Shown piece after piece: positions 8,776-16,772 of a stretch of 64,000 bases of DNA. Position 1 is the stretch's first letter. Each line of letters begins with the position of its first letter. The position numbers were made by a program, and so were the translations under genes. Origin of the DNA: Clostridia bacterium (GTDB lineage Bacteria > Bacillota > Clostridia > Christensenellales > Aristaeellaceae); assembly GCA_030529995.1 (NCBI GenBank), contig JAUMVT010000004.1, positions 1 to 64,000 on the forward strand, read 5' to 3'. The notes under the pieces were generated by a model. The model was not told the origin of the DNA. It saw only the letters and a list, made by a program, of their open reading frames with translations, and ran no database searches.

Positions 8776-9108
8776 ATGGCACGAGTAACGCTTTCCAAAG
8801 AAGCCCAGCGGGACTTGGTGGCCATTCGCAACTACATCCGGGATGAACTATGCAATCCCGGCGCAGCCAAGCGCATCATGACCTGTCTCAAAAAGAGTAT
8901 GCAATCCCTTGGGCAATTTCCCGGACGCGGCCGCCCGTTGGATGCGTTGATTGCGGTGCACACGGAATACAGGTATCTTGTGTGCGAGCATTACTGCATC
9001 TTCTACCTCGAAGGCAATGATCAGGTGATCGTCATCAGAATCCTGCATCAGCGGCAGGACAGCCTCCGGGCGCTGTTTCTTGAAAACAGTCAAGATGGCA
9101 AAGCTTAG
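8776..9108 (+). CDS. Type II toxin, RelE/ParE superfamily
   Basis: 110 residues. The reading LSKEAQRDLVAIRNYIRDEL, then FPGRGRPLDAL, EYRYLVCEHYCIFYLEGND and VIRILHQRQD follows the RelE/ParE fold from first helix to last strands. Family members are either ribosome-dependent mRNA nucleases or gyrase poisons; the sequence alone does not settle which. The ATG at 8776 follows GGAGG (8764-8768) located inside the antitoxin 3' end; a TTG at 8770 is an alternative. The chosen start assumes translational coupling. Confidence 0.88.
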   Translation: MARVTLSKEAQRDLVAIRNYIRDELCNPGAAKRIMTCLKKSMQSLGQFPGRGRPLDALIAVHTEYRYLVCEHYCIFYLEGNDQVIVIRILHQRQDSLRALFLENSQDGKA

Positions 9109-9160
9109 CCGTACCTCGTCCATCGGACAAGATGCGGCTTCTCTTGACGCCTGCATGTAC

Positions 9161-9194
9161 AAAAAGCGACAGACGAAATTTCATCTGCCGCTTC
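9161..9194 (-). terminator. Rho-independent terminator of deoD
   Basis: Minus strand: AGCGGCAGA and TCTGTCGCT form a nine-base stem with one G-T pair around a GAAATTTC-containing loop, followed by TTTTTG. The plus-strand reading has a poorer T tract, so it mainly serves deoD. Confidence 0.75.
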
Positions 9195-9211
9195 TTCTAG
9201 TGCCTTGAAGC

Positions 9212-9919
9212 TTACGCGATTTCCAGGGCGATTTCCATCATCTTGGTGAAGGAGTTCTGACGCTCTTCGGCAGTCAGGCCTTCGCCGGTGAAGGGGTTGT
9301 CCGAAATGGTGCACAGGCACAGGGCATTCTTGCCTGCGCTGGCAGCGTTCATGTACAGAGCGGCGCTCTCCATTTCCACAGCCAGCACGCCCAGCTTGGC
9401 CAGCTTGGCATTGCTGCCGGATGCGTCGTAGAACACATCGGAGGAATACAGGGCGCCGGGAACAACAGGCTGACCCAGCTTTTCGCCCATCTCCACTGCC
9501 TTGCGCAGCAGATCAAAGGAGCAGCAGGGTGCCACCGTGCCGTCAAAGCCGAACTGATGGGAGAAGTTGGAGTCGGTGTAGGCACTCATGCCGGCCACAA
9601 TGTCCCGCACCTTCAGCTTGGGGCTGAGCATGCCGGCGGAGCCGATGCGGATGATGTTCTTCACATCGTAGAAGTTGAACAGCTCGTAGCTGTAAATGCC
9701 GATGGCAGGCATACCCATGCCGGAAGCCATGACGGACACACGCTTGCCGTGATAGGTGCCGGTGTAGCCCTGCACACCGCGGACGTTGTTCACCAGCACA
9801 GGATTCTCCAGAAAGTGCTCTGCAATGTACTTGGAACGAAGGGGATCACCGGGCATCAGGACGGTATCGGCAAAATCGCCTGCCTTGGCGGTAATGTGAG
9901 GCGTAGGAATGTTGCTCAT
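9212..9919 (-). CDS. deoD: Purine nucleoside phosphorylase, DeoD type
   Basis: 235 residues, the normal length of the hexameric DeoD class. It splits purine (deoxy)nucleosides with phosphate into base and (deoxy)ribose-1-phosphate in the cytoplasm. Visible motifs: phosphate-binding MPGDPLRSKYIAE, IRIGSAG, the ribose-binding VEMESAALY and TISDN with the catalytic aspartate. Single gene with its own promoter and terminator. It fits functionally with the nucleoside transporter at 45-50 kb. Confidence 0.96.
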   Translation of the reverse strand: MSNIPTPHITAKAGDFADTVLMPGDPLRSKYIAEHFLENPVLVNNVRGVQGYTGTYHGKRVSVMASGMGMPAIGIYSYELFNFYDVKNIIRIGSAGMLSPKLKVRDIVAGMSAYTDSNFSHQFGFDGTVAPCCSFDLLRKAVEMGEKLGQPVVPGALYSSDVFYDASGSNAKLAKLGVLAVEMESAALYMNAASAGKNALCLCTISDNPFTGEGLTAEERQNSFTKMMEIALEIA

Positions 9920-9964
9920 GTTGTTGCTCCTTTCAATAAAAACACGGACGGAACCGTATATCCA

Positions 9965-9993
9965 ATTATATCGATTTCGGTGAAATTTGTACA
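9965..9993 (-). promoter_or_regulatory. Promoter of deoD
   Basis: Minus strand: -35 TGTACA (9988-9993), 17-base spacer, -10 TATAAT (9965-9970). It lies between the end of the TetR gene and deoD. Confidence 0.65.
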
Positions 9994-10002
9994 GTGCTTT
10001 TT

Positions 10003-10707
10003 TCAGACCTTGACCGGAAGCACAATGCGCCGCTCAACCTCCTGCGCCACCTTGCTCCACTCCTCCAAATCGGACAGGTGGATGGAGCCGAAAGGCGCAT
10101 CCAGCAGCCGTTCCATGGCAGCACGGTAAAGGGTCAGCGCATCCAGCAAGGCCGCCGGGGACAGCTGAGCCGCCTTATCAATTTGGGACAGCAGCATCTT
10201 TGCCACGTGCATCCAGCAGTGATTCATCATCACCAGCAGCAGGTCGGCAAGGTCTTCTCCCCCTGCCGGAGCAATCACCCCGTCGGCAGCGGCTGCGCTC
10301 ACCGCCTCCGTCATCATGGGCAGGAAAGCTGAGTGAAGTGCTTCCTGATAGGCCACGCACACGGTACGCCCCTCGTGGGTGAACAGCTGGGGCAGCAGCA
10401 TGCTGAGGAAAGCTGCTTCCTCCATGCACAGGGGCGATACGCCCTGCAGCACGATGTTCAGCCGTGCCAAGGCATCCTCGGATTTGGTCAGGGCTTCCCG
10501 GGTTCGCTCCGCCGCCTTTTCCGCCCGTTGGGTGCACAGGGTTTCCAGCACGGATCCCTTGCTTTCGAAATGGTGGTAGAATGCGCCCTTGCTCACCTTC
10601 AGCGCATCCAGAATATCCTGCACGCCAGTTTCCTGATAGCCTCTGGCACAGAACAGCTTTTCCGCCGCCGTCAAAATCTCCTGTTTCCGCTCGTCTCCCT
10701 TGCGCAA
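10003..10707 (-). CDS. TetR/AcrR family transcriptional regulator
   Basis: 234 residues. The N-terminal helix-turn-helix domain reads ILTAAEKLFCARGYQETGVQ then ALKVSKGAFYHHFESKGSVL, a textbook TetR pattern. The C-terminal ligand-binding half is helical and unassigned. It lies 21 bases after the serine hydrolase gene on the same strand and may be co-transcribed with it, so it could control that gene, although the target and inducer are unknown. Confidence 0.9.
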   Translation of the reverse strand: MRKGDERKQEILTAAEKLFCARGYQETGVQDILDALKVSKGAFYHHFESKGSVLETLCTQRAEKAAERTREALTKSEDALARLNIVLQGVSPLCMEEAAFLSMLLPQLFTHEGRTVCVAYQEALHSAFLPMMTEAVSAAAADGVIAPAGGEDLADLLLVMMNHCWMHVAKMLLSQIDKAAQLSPAALLDALTLYRAAMERLLDAPFGSIHLSDLEEWSKVAQEVERRIVLPVKV

Positions 10708-10728
10708 AGTTCCTTCCTCCCGATTGTT

Positions 10729-11781
10729 TCAAGTCATATAGCAGACATCCCCATGCTCCCGCAGAAACGCACTGTAAGCCGCATTGTGGAACAGCCGCCG
10801 GAAGCGCAGCTGGCTGATGTTCTCCCTAGTGGGGTGCACCCGGTTGGTCAGCAGCACTGCAAAGAACCCAGTAGTAGGATCCACCGCAATGGATGTACCC
10901 GTAAAGCCTGTGTGCCCAAAGGAGCAGCCGGGCATCAGATCCCCGGTATAGTTGCACTCCGTGCCGCCCAGATGGAAGCCCAGCCCCCTGTGCACGTCAA
11001 AGCCTGGGGTGTAGTTGTGAATGGCCTTGTCCATGGTGGCTTTCGTCAGCAGGGGTGCGCCGTGCCGTGCCAGCATCTGCGCAAAAATTACGCAATCCCG
11101 AATATCCGAGAAAATGCCTGCATTGGCAGACACGCCGCCTAAAAATCTGGCATTCTCATCGTGCACCACGCCTTGCAGCAGCTTCCCCGTGACAGGGTCT
11201 TTCTCCGTGGCAGCAAAATTGTCGCCCGTAGGGCAATAGCCGGTATGGGTCATCCCCAGCGGATCGAAAATCTGCCGCTTGGCAAGGCAATCTAGGGAAT
11301 CACCATAAATCTTCTCCAGTATTTTGCCGAGGACAATGTACCCCATGCAGGAATATCTGGGCACGCCTGCCTCCCCTGCCAAGGGCGTGTTCAGGATGAT
11401 TCTCAGTGCCTGCGCCGGGTCATCCGTCTGCTCCTGCAAGAGCAGGTGGGGCACCATGCCGGAGGTATGGGTCATCAACTGGCGGATGGTGATATTCCGG
11501 GTGATTTCTGGTGCGTCAAAGTACCGGCCGATGGTATCATCAAGGGTCAGCCGCCCCTGCTCCAGCCCTTGCAGCGCCAGGATGGTTGCTCCCATGATCT
11601 TGGTGCAGGAAGCCATGTCGAACCGGGTTTCCAGGGTGGCTTCCGAGCCGTCCGGCAAGGCAATACGCCCCATTGCCTCCATCATAAAAAGCTTGTCACC
11701 GCAGCCTACCGCCGCTGCCCCGCAGGGAAAGCAGCCGCTGCGAATGCCTTCCTCCAGCAAAGCGTGGATTTGCTCCTTCAT
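10729..11781 (-). CDS. Class C beta-lactamase-like serine hydrolase
   Basis: 350 residues, no signal peptide, so probably a cytoplasmic esterase or peptidase rather than an antibiotic beta-lactamase. The nucleophile motif SxxK is SCTK (about residues 58-61). The usual YxN position reads YSC, an unusual asparagine loss, and GHTGFTG fits the third motif. The long variant starting at 11811 would begin at the foot of a hairpin and lacks a ribosome site; the ATG at 11781 is preferred, preceded by GGAAGG. Substrate unknown. A second relative occurs at 32.4 kb. Confidence 0.85.
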   Translation of the reverse strand: MKEQIHALLEEGIRSGCFPCGAAAVGCGDKLFMMEAMGRIALPDGSEATLETRFDMASCTKIMGATILALQGLEQGRLTLDDTIGRYFDAPEITRNITIRQLMTHTSGMVPHLLLQEQTDDPAQALRIILNTPLAGEAGVPRYSCMGYIVLGKILEKIYGDSLDCLAKRQIFDPLGMTHTGYCPTGDNFAATEKDPVTGKLLQGVVHDENARFLGGVSANAGIFSDIRDCVIFAQMLARHGAPLLTKATMDKAIHNYTPGFDVHRGLGFHLGGTECNYTGDLMPGCSFGHTGFTGTSIAVDPTTGFFAVLLTNRVHPTRENISQLRFRRLFHNAAYSAFLREHGDVCYMT

Positions 11782-11811
11782 CAATTGCCAGCATCCTTCC
11801 GAAACAAACAT

Positions 11812-11842
11812 ACAGGGCGGATGATGATTGCATCCGTCCTGT
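11812..11842 (-). terminator. Terminator-like hairpin of the ABC/MBL operon
   Basis: The arms at 11812-11823 and 11831-11842 pair over about 12 bases with one mismatch or wobble. On the minus strand it is followed by ATGTTTGTTTC, a broken T tract, so termination is likely but perhaps incomplete before the serine hydrolase gene. Confidence 0.55.
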
Positions 11843-11884
11843 TCATGATACCGTTGTCTAACCGATTGCGCAACTGTTTTTTAT

Positions 11885-12949
11885 TCAAAAATGAATCCAT
11901 GCCGGTGAAGCAAAGACAGGCGTGTGGTACGGAATCGAGCCTTGGAATTGATTGACAGCCTTCAGCTGCTGATACTGGCTGAAGCAAAGATGCACCGGAT
12001 AGCGCACTTGCTTCATCCACCCCTGCCGGATGCATGCCTCACTGTAGGAATTCCGCTCTACCGTACCGGTCATGATGGCTTGTCCGCCAAAGGTACGTAC
12101 CTGTTCCGCAATTTGTCTTACGTCAGGAGTGCGAAGCTGCGGATCACTGATGAAGAGAACCCCACGCTTTTGTCCCGTGTACAGTGCAGGTTTAACAGCA
12201 ATCGTTGTCTGCTTGTACCAGTATCCACCCTGTCGTTGCTTTGTTGCCTGTGCAAGAAACACATCATCGCCGTAATAGGAGATATTGGGCATAGCATCAG
12301 AAAGCAGTTTCAGCAATTCCAACCCTCTGCCAAACTTCGGCACGGGAAATAAAACGAAACCAGCATCATCCAGCATGCTTTGCGTTGCTGTCAGCACAGC
12401 ATGGCAGGCTGTGTCAAAATCTGTTTCATCATTGCCGTAGGCGCAGTCCAGCACAGCCACATCCGCCTGCTGTCCGCGAATCGGATCACAGGCGTAGATC
12501 AAGCTATCTTCCGTATAGTCTCCCGAGAAAAGTACAGACTTTTCGCCTTCAGTAAAATGGTACCAGACGCTGCCTGCACAGTGTCCGCTGCGTCCCCAGC
12601 GAATGCAGACGTTGCCATAGGTTCCGATGCCCTGCGGGCAAAGCGATTCCAGTGTAATTGCCTGCTCCACAGGAAACGGCAGCTGAACCAGCGTTTCCTC
12701 CGCTGCAATGATTTTTCCTTTGAAACCCATGCTGTGCAGCCAAGGCAGAGCACCGGTATGATCTCCGTGGGAGTGGGTCAGAAGCACAGCGTCCAGCCTT
12801 CGAATTTGCTCTTTGTACAGCCGTGGATAGGGATCAGCAGGCGTATCTGCCATTTTTCCGCAATCTACAAGGAAGGAAAATTCCTGTCCCTCCACCAAAA
12901 AGCAGTTGCGACCATGTTCTCCTACGCCGCCTGCCAAATACAGCTCCAT
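11885..12949 (-). CDS. Metallo-beta-lactamase-fold hydrolase, possibly beta-CASP-like
   Basis: 354 residues. The N-terminus GGVGEHGRNCFLVE and LVDCGK resemble the opening of RNase J-like enzymes; THSHGDHTG is the metal-binding HxHxDH motif, and LFSGDYTED carries the later aspartate. A region like a beta-CASP insertion follows, ending with HLCFSQYQQLKA and a final histidine in IPYHTP. This suggests a nuclease or phosphodiesterase, but the beta-CASP match is divergent. The ATG at 12949 follows the permease stop by five bases with GAGGTG as its site, so it is the last gene of the ABC operon. Its role in transport or substrate processing is unknown. Confidence 0.75.
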   Translation of the reverse strand: MELYLAGGVGEHGRNCFLVEGQEFSFLVDCGKMADTPADPYPRLYKEQIRRLDAVLLTHSHGDHTGALPWLHSMGFKGKIIAAEETLVQLPFPVEQAITLESLCPQGIGTYGNVCIRWGRSGHCAGSVWYHFTEGEKSVLFSGDYTEDSLIYACDPIRGQQADVAVLDCAYGNDETDFDTACHAVLTATQSMLDDAGFVLFPVPKFGRGLELLKLLSDAMPNISYYGDDVFLAQATKQRQGGYWYKQTTIAVKPALYTGQKRGVLFISDPQLRTPDVRQIAEQVRTFGGQAIMTGTVERNSYSEACIRQGWMKQVRYPVHLCFSQYQQLKAVNQFQGSIPYHTPVFASPAWIHF

Positions 12950-12954
12950 GCCGG

Positions 12955-14616
12955 TTACACCTCGCTTCTTTTCCGGGTGACAGCATTGAAGATCAGCAGT
13001 GCCGTGGTGGTGATCAGCACGCACAGCACAGCCATGGCCATGCCCAAGGAAACGCTCCCCTGTTCAAACTCCCGATTGATATAGGTAGATACCACCAAGG
13101 TGTTCGGCGGAGCAATCAGGCTGGCTGTCACCAATTCACGGAAGGCGATAATGAAAATCATCATCCATCCGGCGAAGATACCTTGAGAAATCATGGGCAG
13201 GGTAATCCGGCGGAATACGTAGCCGGGTGATCCGCCAAAGGTACGTCCGGCCTCCAGCAGGCTACCGCTGATTTGCGTAAAGGCGGAAGTAACATACTGA
13301 ACCGTGTAGGGCAGGTACAGCACCACATAGGCCAGCACCATGATGCCCATGGTATTATACAGCGGAAGCACCTTGTAGATAGCATTCCAGAAGAGCATAA
13401 TGCCGATGATCAGCACGATACTGGGCAGCATTTCCGGCAAAAGGCTCATGCCCTCCAGCATTTTCTTCATGAACCCTTTGGATTTACGTACCGCAATCAC
13501 CACCGCCGTGCCGATAACGGAGCAAATTGTAGCAGAGGAAACCGCCAAGAAAAGACTTTTTCCGATGGAGGCCAAGGCTTTCGGCGTTGTCAGCAGTTCT
13601 TGATAGTGTTCCAGCGTAAAGTTTCCGGCTGCCAGCCCGTATCCCCTTAGCTTGATCAGCGATGTGGCGATGATGGAAAAGTACGGAACACCAATGGCAA
13701 TCAACAGAACCAGAGCAATCCATAGCCAGGCGCCGATCTTTCCGGCTCGCGAAAGATTCGACCGTGCCTGCCGGCTGCCCTTGCCGTTTATCAGTTGATA
13801 GCTGGTACGGCTGGTAATGGCATTCTGCATCAGCCACATTGCCATGCAAATGCATACAAGAATGGAGGATAGACTGGCCGAACGTCCGAAATCAATGGGT
13901 GCCGTCGTAGCGTAGCGGTGAATATCAGTGGTGAATACGTAGAAGCCAATGCGCCGTCCCAGCGTGTAAGGCGTGCCGTATTCCGAGAGCGTTTTAACAA
14001 ATACCAGCAATGCCCCGATGGCATAATTGCTTGTCAGCAGCGGAGCCAGAATTTTACGCAGTCTTTTCCCTGCACCTGCGCCAAACACAGCCCCGCTTTC
14101 CTCAAGGCTTGCCGGAATGTTCTGCATGGCGTTCTTCATCATGGTCATCAGGAAAGGAAACACGTGGAGGCTCATGACGAGCACCAAACCGCCGAAGCAG
14201 AAAAAGCCTTCCGACCAGGAGCCCGTTGCCGGAAAGAGCTGCTGAAACAGCCCCCGCTTCTGCATGAAGAGAATCCAGCCCATGGAAGCAATGTAGGGCG
14301 GTGTCATGAAAGGCACCATGAAAACAATATCCAGCCAGCGGTGTTTTCCGATGGAAGTCCGTGCCAGAAGGAAGGCCGTCGGCAAAGCTATCACGCTGGA
14401 ACATGCCACCACGCATATGCCCAGCAGCAGGGAATTGCAGACGGTTTCAATATTCTCCGCATCAGCGATTGCCTGCCAGCCATGATACAGGTCAAGGCGG
14501 CCATCAACGATGACCGCCTTGGCGAAAACTGTAACCAACGGGCAGAGAATCATGCCGATCAGGAGAAGAAGCAGAATCATCTGCGGAAGTTTCTTCTTCA
14601 GATTCAGCTGTCTCAT
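12955..14616 (-). CDS. ABC transporter permease, fused double-domain (FbpB/PhnU type)
   Basis: 553 residues with about twelve membrane segments and two BPD_transp_1 units, each with an EAA-like loop (SLEESGAVFGAGAGKRLRKI and SLLEAGRTFGGSPGYVFRRI). Such fused permeases serve ferric iron, thiamine or 2-aminoethylphosphonate importers. It lies 15 bases after the binding protein gene. The EAA loops would dock on the ATPase encoded upstream. Substrate is not decided by sequence. Confidence 0.9.
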   Translation of the reverse strand: MRQLNLKKKLPQMILLLLLIGMILCPLVTVFAKAVIVDGRLDLYHGWQAIADAENIETVCNSLLLGICVVACSSVIALPTAFLLARTSIGKHRWLDIVFMVPFMTPPYIASMGWILFMQKRGLFQQLFPATGSWSEGFFCFGGLVLVMSLHVFPFLMTMMKNAMQNIPASLEESGAVFGAGAGKRLRKILAPLLTSNYAIGALLVFVKTLSEYGTPYTLGRRIGFYVFTTDIHRYATTAPIDFGRSASLSSILVCICMAMWLMQNAITSRTSYQLINGKGSRQARSNLSRAGKIGAWLWIALVLLIAIGVPYFSIIATSLIKLRGYGLAAGNFTLEHYQELLTTPKALASIGKSLFLAVSSATICSVIGTAVVIAVRKSKGFMKKMLEGMSLLPEMLPSIVLIIGIMLFWNAIYKVLPLYNTMGIMVLAYVVLYLPYTVQYVTSAFTQISGSLLEAGRTFGGSPGYVFRRITLPMISQGIFAGWMMIFIIAFRELVTASLIAPPNTLVVSTYINREFEQGSVSLGMAMAVLCVLITTTALLIFNAVTRKRSEV

Positions 14617-14631
14617 ACTTCCTCCCGATAC

Positions 14632-15603
14632 TTACTTGCACAGGCTGTTCAGCTCAGCAGCGGTGTCAGAGGCGACTTCCATCATCTTGTCCCAGTCGGT
14701 GGCAATCTGAGGAATGTCTGCCAAGTTGGTACGGTTCTCACACTGCACATCGCTGCGGCCGGGGAGCAGGTACGCATCCGCAACCAGCTGCTGTGCTTCA
14801 TCGCTGAAGAGGAAGTCGATGAAAGCCTTGGCATTGTCCATGTTAGGAGCAGTGTTCAGAATCATGGCAGGACGAGGATTGACCACCGTGCCGGAAGCCG
14901 GGTAGTAGATGCTCAGCGGTTCGCCCTTCTTGATGGAGGAGTAAGCATTGTAATCGACGCCGGCAATCAGGATACCCTTTTCACCCGTGGTCACTGCCTC
15001 CAGCGCCGCCTTGTTGGCACCGGGAACCGTCAGTCCGTTATCGGCCCAAGACTTCATGATTTCCTCGCCGTTTTCCAGGCCGGTAACCAAGCCGGCGAGA
15101 AAATCCTTGCAGGCGCCGGACTTTTCCGGATCGGGGATAGCAATCAGATCCTTGTACTGCTCGCCAGCCAGTTCAGCCCAGTCTGCATTCAGTTCAGACA
15201 CAACCGTGGTATTGTAGATCACGCCCACGGCAGAGGCGCTGTAGCCGAAGAGGGTGCTGTCGCTGTCGATCCATCCTTCATTGATCTTCTCGGCATTGGC
15301 AGGCGTGTAGCTGACCAGCTGTCCCTTGGCTTTCATGCTCAGGCCATCGGACCAGGACGCCAGAATCACAACGTCCGCCACAGGATTGGCTTGTTCCGCT
15401 TCCAACCGGGCAAGAATTTCACCCGTCGTGCCCTGGAACTGTTCCACTTCGATGCCGGTCTTTGCCGTGAAGGCTTCCGCCAGCTTGTCCGCCAAACCAG
15501 CAGGGCTGGGCATATAAACCGTTACCTTGCCTTCTGCCTTAGCACCGCAGGCCAGTGCAAAGCAGAGGCACAGAGTCATCACAAGACATGCAATACGCTT
15601 CAT
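14632..15603 (-). CDS. ABC transporter substrate-binding protein (ferric/phosphonate type)
   Basis: 323 residues. After a signal sequence (MKRIACLVMTLCLCFALACG, cut probably after AKA), the mature protein begins EGKVTVYMPSPAG. The body matches the AfuA/PhnS group: TGIEVEQFQGTTGEILARLE, IPDPEKSGACKDF and YYPASGTVVNPRPAM. A cysteine in ALAC could act as a weak lipobox, but the -3 residue is atypical. The start ATG overlaps the ATPase TGA (ATGA). Metal-binding tyrosines typical of iron carriers are not clear, so phosphonate or another anion is equally possible. Confidence 0.85.
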   Translation of the reverse strand: MKRIACLVMTLCLCFALACGAKAEGKVTVYMPSPAGLADKLAEAFTAKTGIEVEQFQGTTGEILARLEAEQANPVADVVILASWSDGLSMKAKGQLVSYTPANAEKINEGWIDSDSTLFGYSASAVGVIYNTTVVSELNADWAELAGEQYKDLIAIPDPEKSGACKDFLAGLVTGLENGEEIMKSWADNGLTVPGANKAALEAVTTGEKGILIAGVDYNAYSSIKKGEPLSIYYPASGTVVNPRPAMILNTAPNMDNAKAFIDFLFSDEAQQLVADAYLLPGRSDVQCENRTNLADIPQIATDWDKMMEVASDTAAELNSLCK

Positions 15604-16577
15604 GCAATTTCGACCTCTTTCTCTCCAAATGTAACAATCTGTTTGGGATCTATGTAAACGGACAGCTCCTCACCAATTTTCACTTTTTGCTTCAGGTAAA
15701 GCGTCCATTTTACATCCTGATAAGCAGCTGTAACCTCATAGCTGCTGCCCAAGTACTGCACGCCGCATACCGGCAGGAAGTAATGCAGTGCGCCATCCAG
15801 CCGTTGCAGGGAAGCCGCTTCAGGGCGAAACATGGCATGAGGATTCAGCCAGTTGGATTTGCCTACGAATCTTGCCGCAAACTCCGTTGCAGGGAAACAG
15901 TAAAGATTTTCCGGAGCATCATACTGCTCCACTTTTCCCTGATACAGCACAGCGATTTGATCGCTCATGCTCATGGCCTCCGTCTGGTCATGGGTAACAA
16001 ATACAGAGGTAATACCAAGGGCAGAGGTCAGTTCCGTCAGCTCCCGACGCATTTCCTCACGCAGAAGCGCATCAAGTGCTGAAAGGGGTTCGTCAAACAG
16101 GATACATCCCGGATGCACCGCAATGGCTCTTGCAAAGGCAACCCGCTGCTGCTGACCGCCGGAAAGCTGGTGAGGATGACGCTTTTCAAATTCCTCCAAA
16201 TGCACCGTCCGCAGGGCTTCCCGTACACGCTGCTGCAAATCCTTGGTATCTTTTCTGGCACGAAGACCGAAGGCAACATTTTCAAAGACCGTCATGTGAG
16301 GCCAGAGTGCAAAATCCTGAAACACAAAACCTAAATTCCGCTTCTCGCTGGGCAGGTTGATTCCCTTCCGCTTTGAGAAAACGCAGCTCTCGTTCAGCCA
16401 GATCTCGCCCTCATCCGGTGTTTCCAGTCCGGCAATCATCCTCAGCAGGGTGGTCTTGCCGCAGCCGGAGGGACCAAGCAGTGTCGTAAAGCTGCCATCT
16501 TCAATGGTTAGTGTGGTAGGGTGAATCACCTGCCTGCCATCGAAGCTTTTCGCAACATCTACCAATCGTATTTCCAT
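15600..16577 (-). CDS. ABC transporter ATP-binding protein (FbpC/PotA type)
   Basis: 325 residues. Walker A GPSGCGKTT, Q-loop FVFQDFALWPHMT, signature LSGGQQQRVAFARA, Walker B CILFDEPLSALD and the switch histidine in VFVTHDQTEAM are all present; a C-terminal TOBE-like regulatory region follows. It powers import through the fused permease. The ATG at 16577 has AAAGGAGG upstream; longer in-frame extensions have no such site. First gene of a four-gene operon (ATPase, binding protein, permease, MBL-fold protein). Confidence 0.93.
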   Translation of the reverse strand: MEIRLVDVAKSFDGRQVIHPTTLTIEDGSFTTLLGPSGCGKTTLLRMIAGLETPDEGEIWLNESCVFSKRKGINLPSEKRNLGFVFQDFALWPHMTVFENVAFGLRARKDTKDLQQRVREALRTVHLEEFEKRHPHQLSGGQQQRVAFARAIAVHPGCILFDEPLSALDALLREEMRRELTELTSALGITSVFVTHDQTEAMSMSDQIAVLYQGKVEQYDAPENLYCFPATEFAARFVGKSNWLNPHAMFRPEAASLQRLDGALHYFLPVCGVQYLGSSYEVTAAYQDVKWTLYLKQKVKIGEELSVYIDPKQIVTFGEKEVEIA

Positions 16578-16606
16578 GGTGTCCTCCTTTCCTGCGTGCA
16601 AGATGA

Positions 16607-16661
16607 AGTATAACCATGCTGTGTAAATTTCTCGACCACAGGAATGTAAAATGCATGTAAA
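16607..16661 (-). promoter_or_regulatory. Probable promoter and repeated TTTACA sites upstream of the ABC operon
   Basis: Minus strand: a -10 TATACT at 16607-16612 has no good -35 at 17 bases. Three copies of TTTACA lie at 16622-16627, 16645-16650 and 16656-16661, that is 23 and 11 bases apart, near whole helical turns. A weak core promoter with phased repeats would fit activator or repressor control, but this is only inferred. Confidence 0.35.
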
Positions 16662-16706
16662 GTCGTTTTCTGCAGGATCGAACCATGCGGCAGGCAGAAA
16701 ATACGC

Positions 16707-16736
16707 TTGACGAATACTGCCCCGCCCCCCTATAAT
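16707..16736 (+). promoter_or_regulatory. Promoter of the MetE-like gene
   Basis: -35 TTGACG (16707-16712), 18-base spacer, -10 TATAAT (16731-16736). The leader is only about 30 bases, too short for an S-box or T-box. Confidence 0.8.
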
Positions 16737-16772
16737 CAACCTATCTTTTGATATGAAAGGATTTGGTTTACG

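Noticed and set aside
13918..15657. 579-codon plus-strand open frame opposite the permease and binding protein genes
   Set aside because: Composition is a complement of the real minus-strand genes; no start signal or domain.
16578..16772. SAM (S-box) riboswitch ahead of the MetE-like gene
   Set aside because: The promoter lies only about 37 bases before the ATG, leaving no space for the aptamer, and no S-box consensus is visible.
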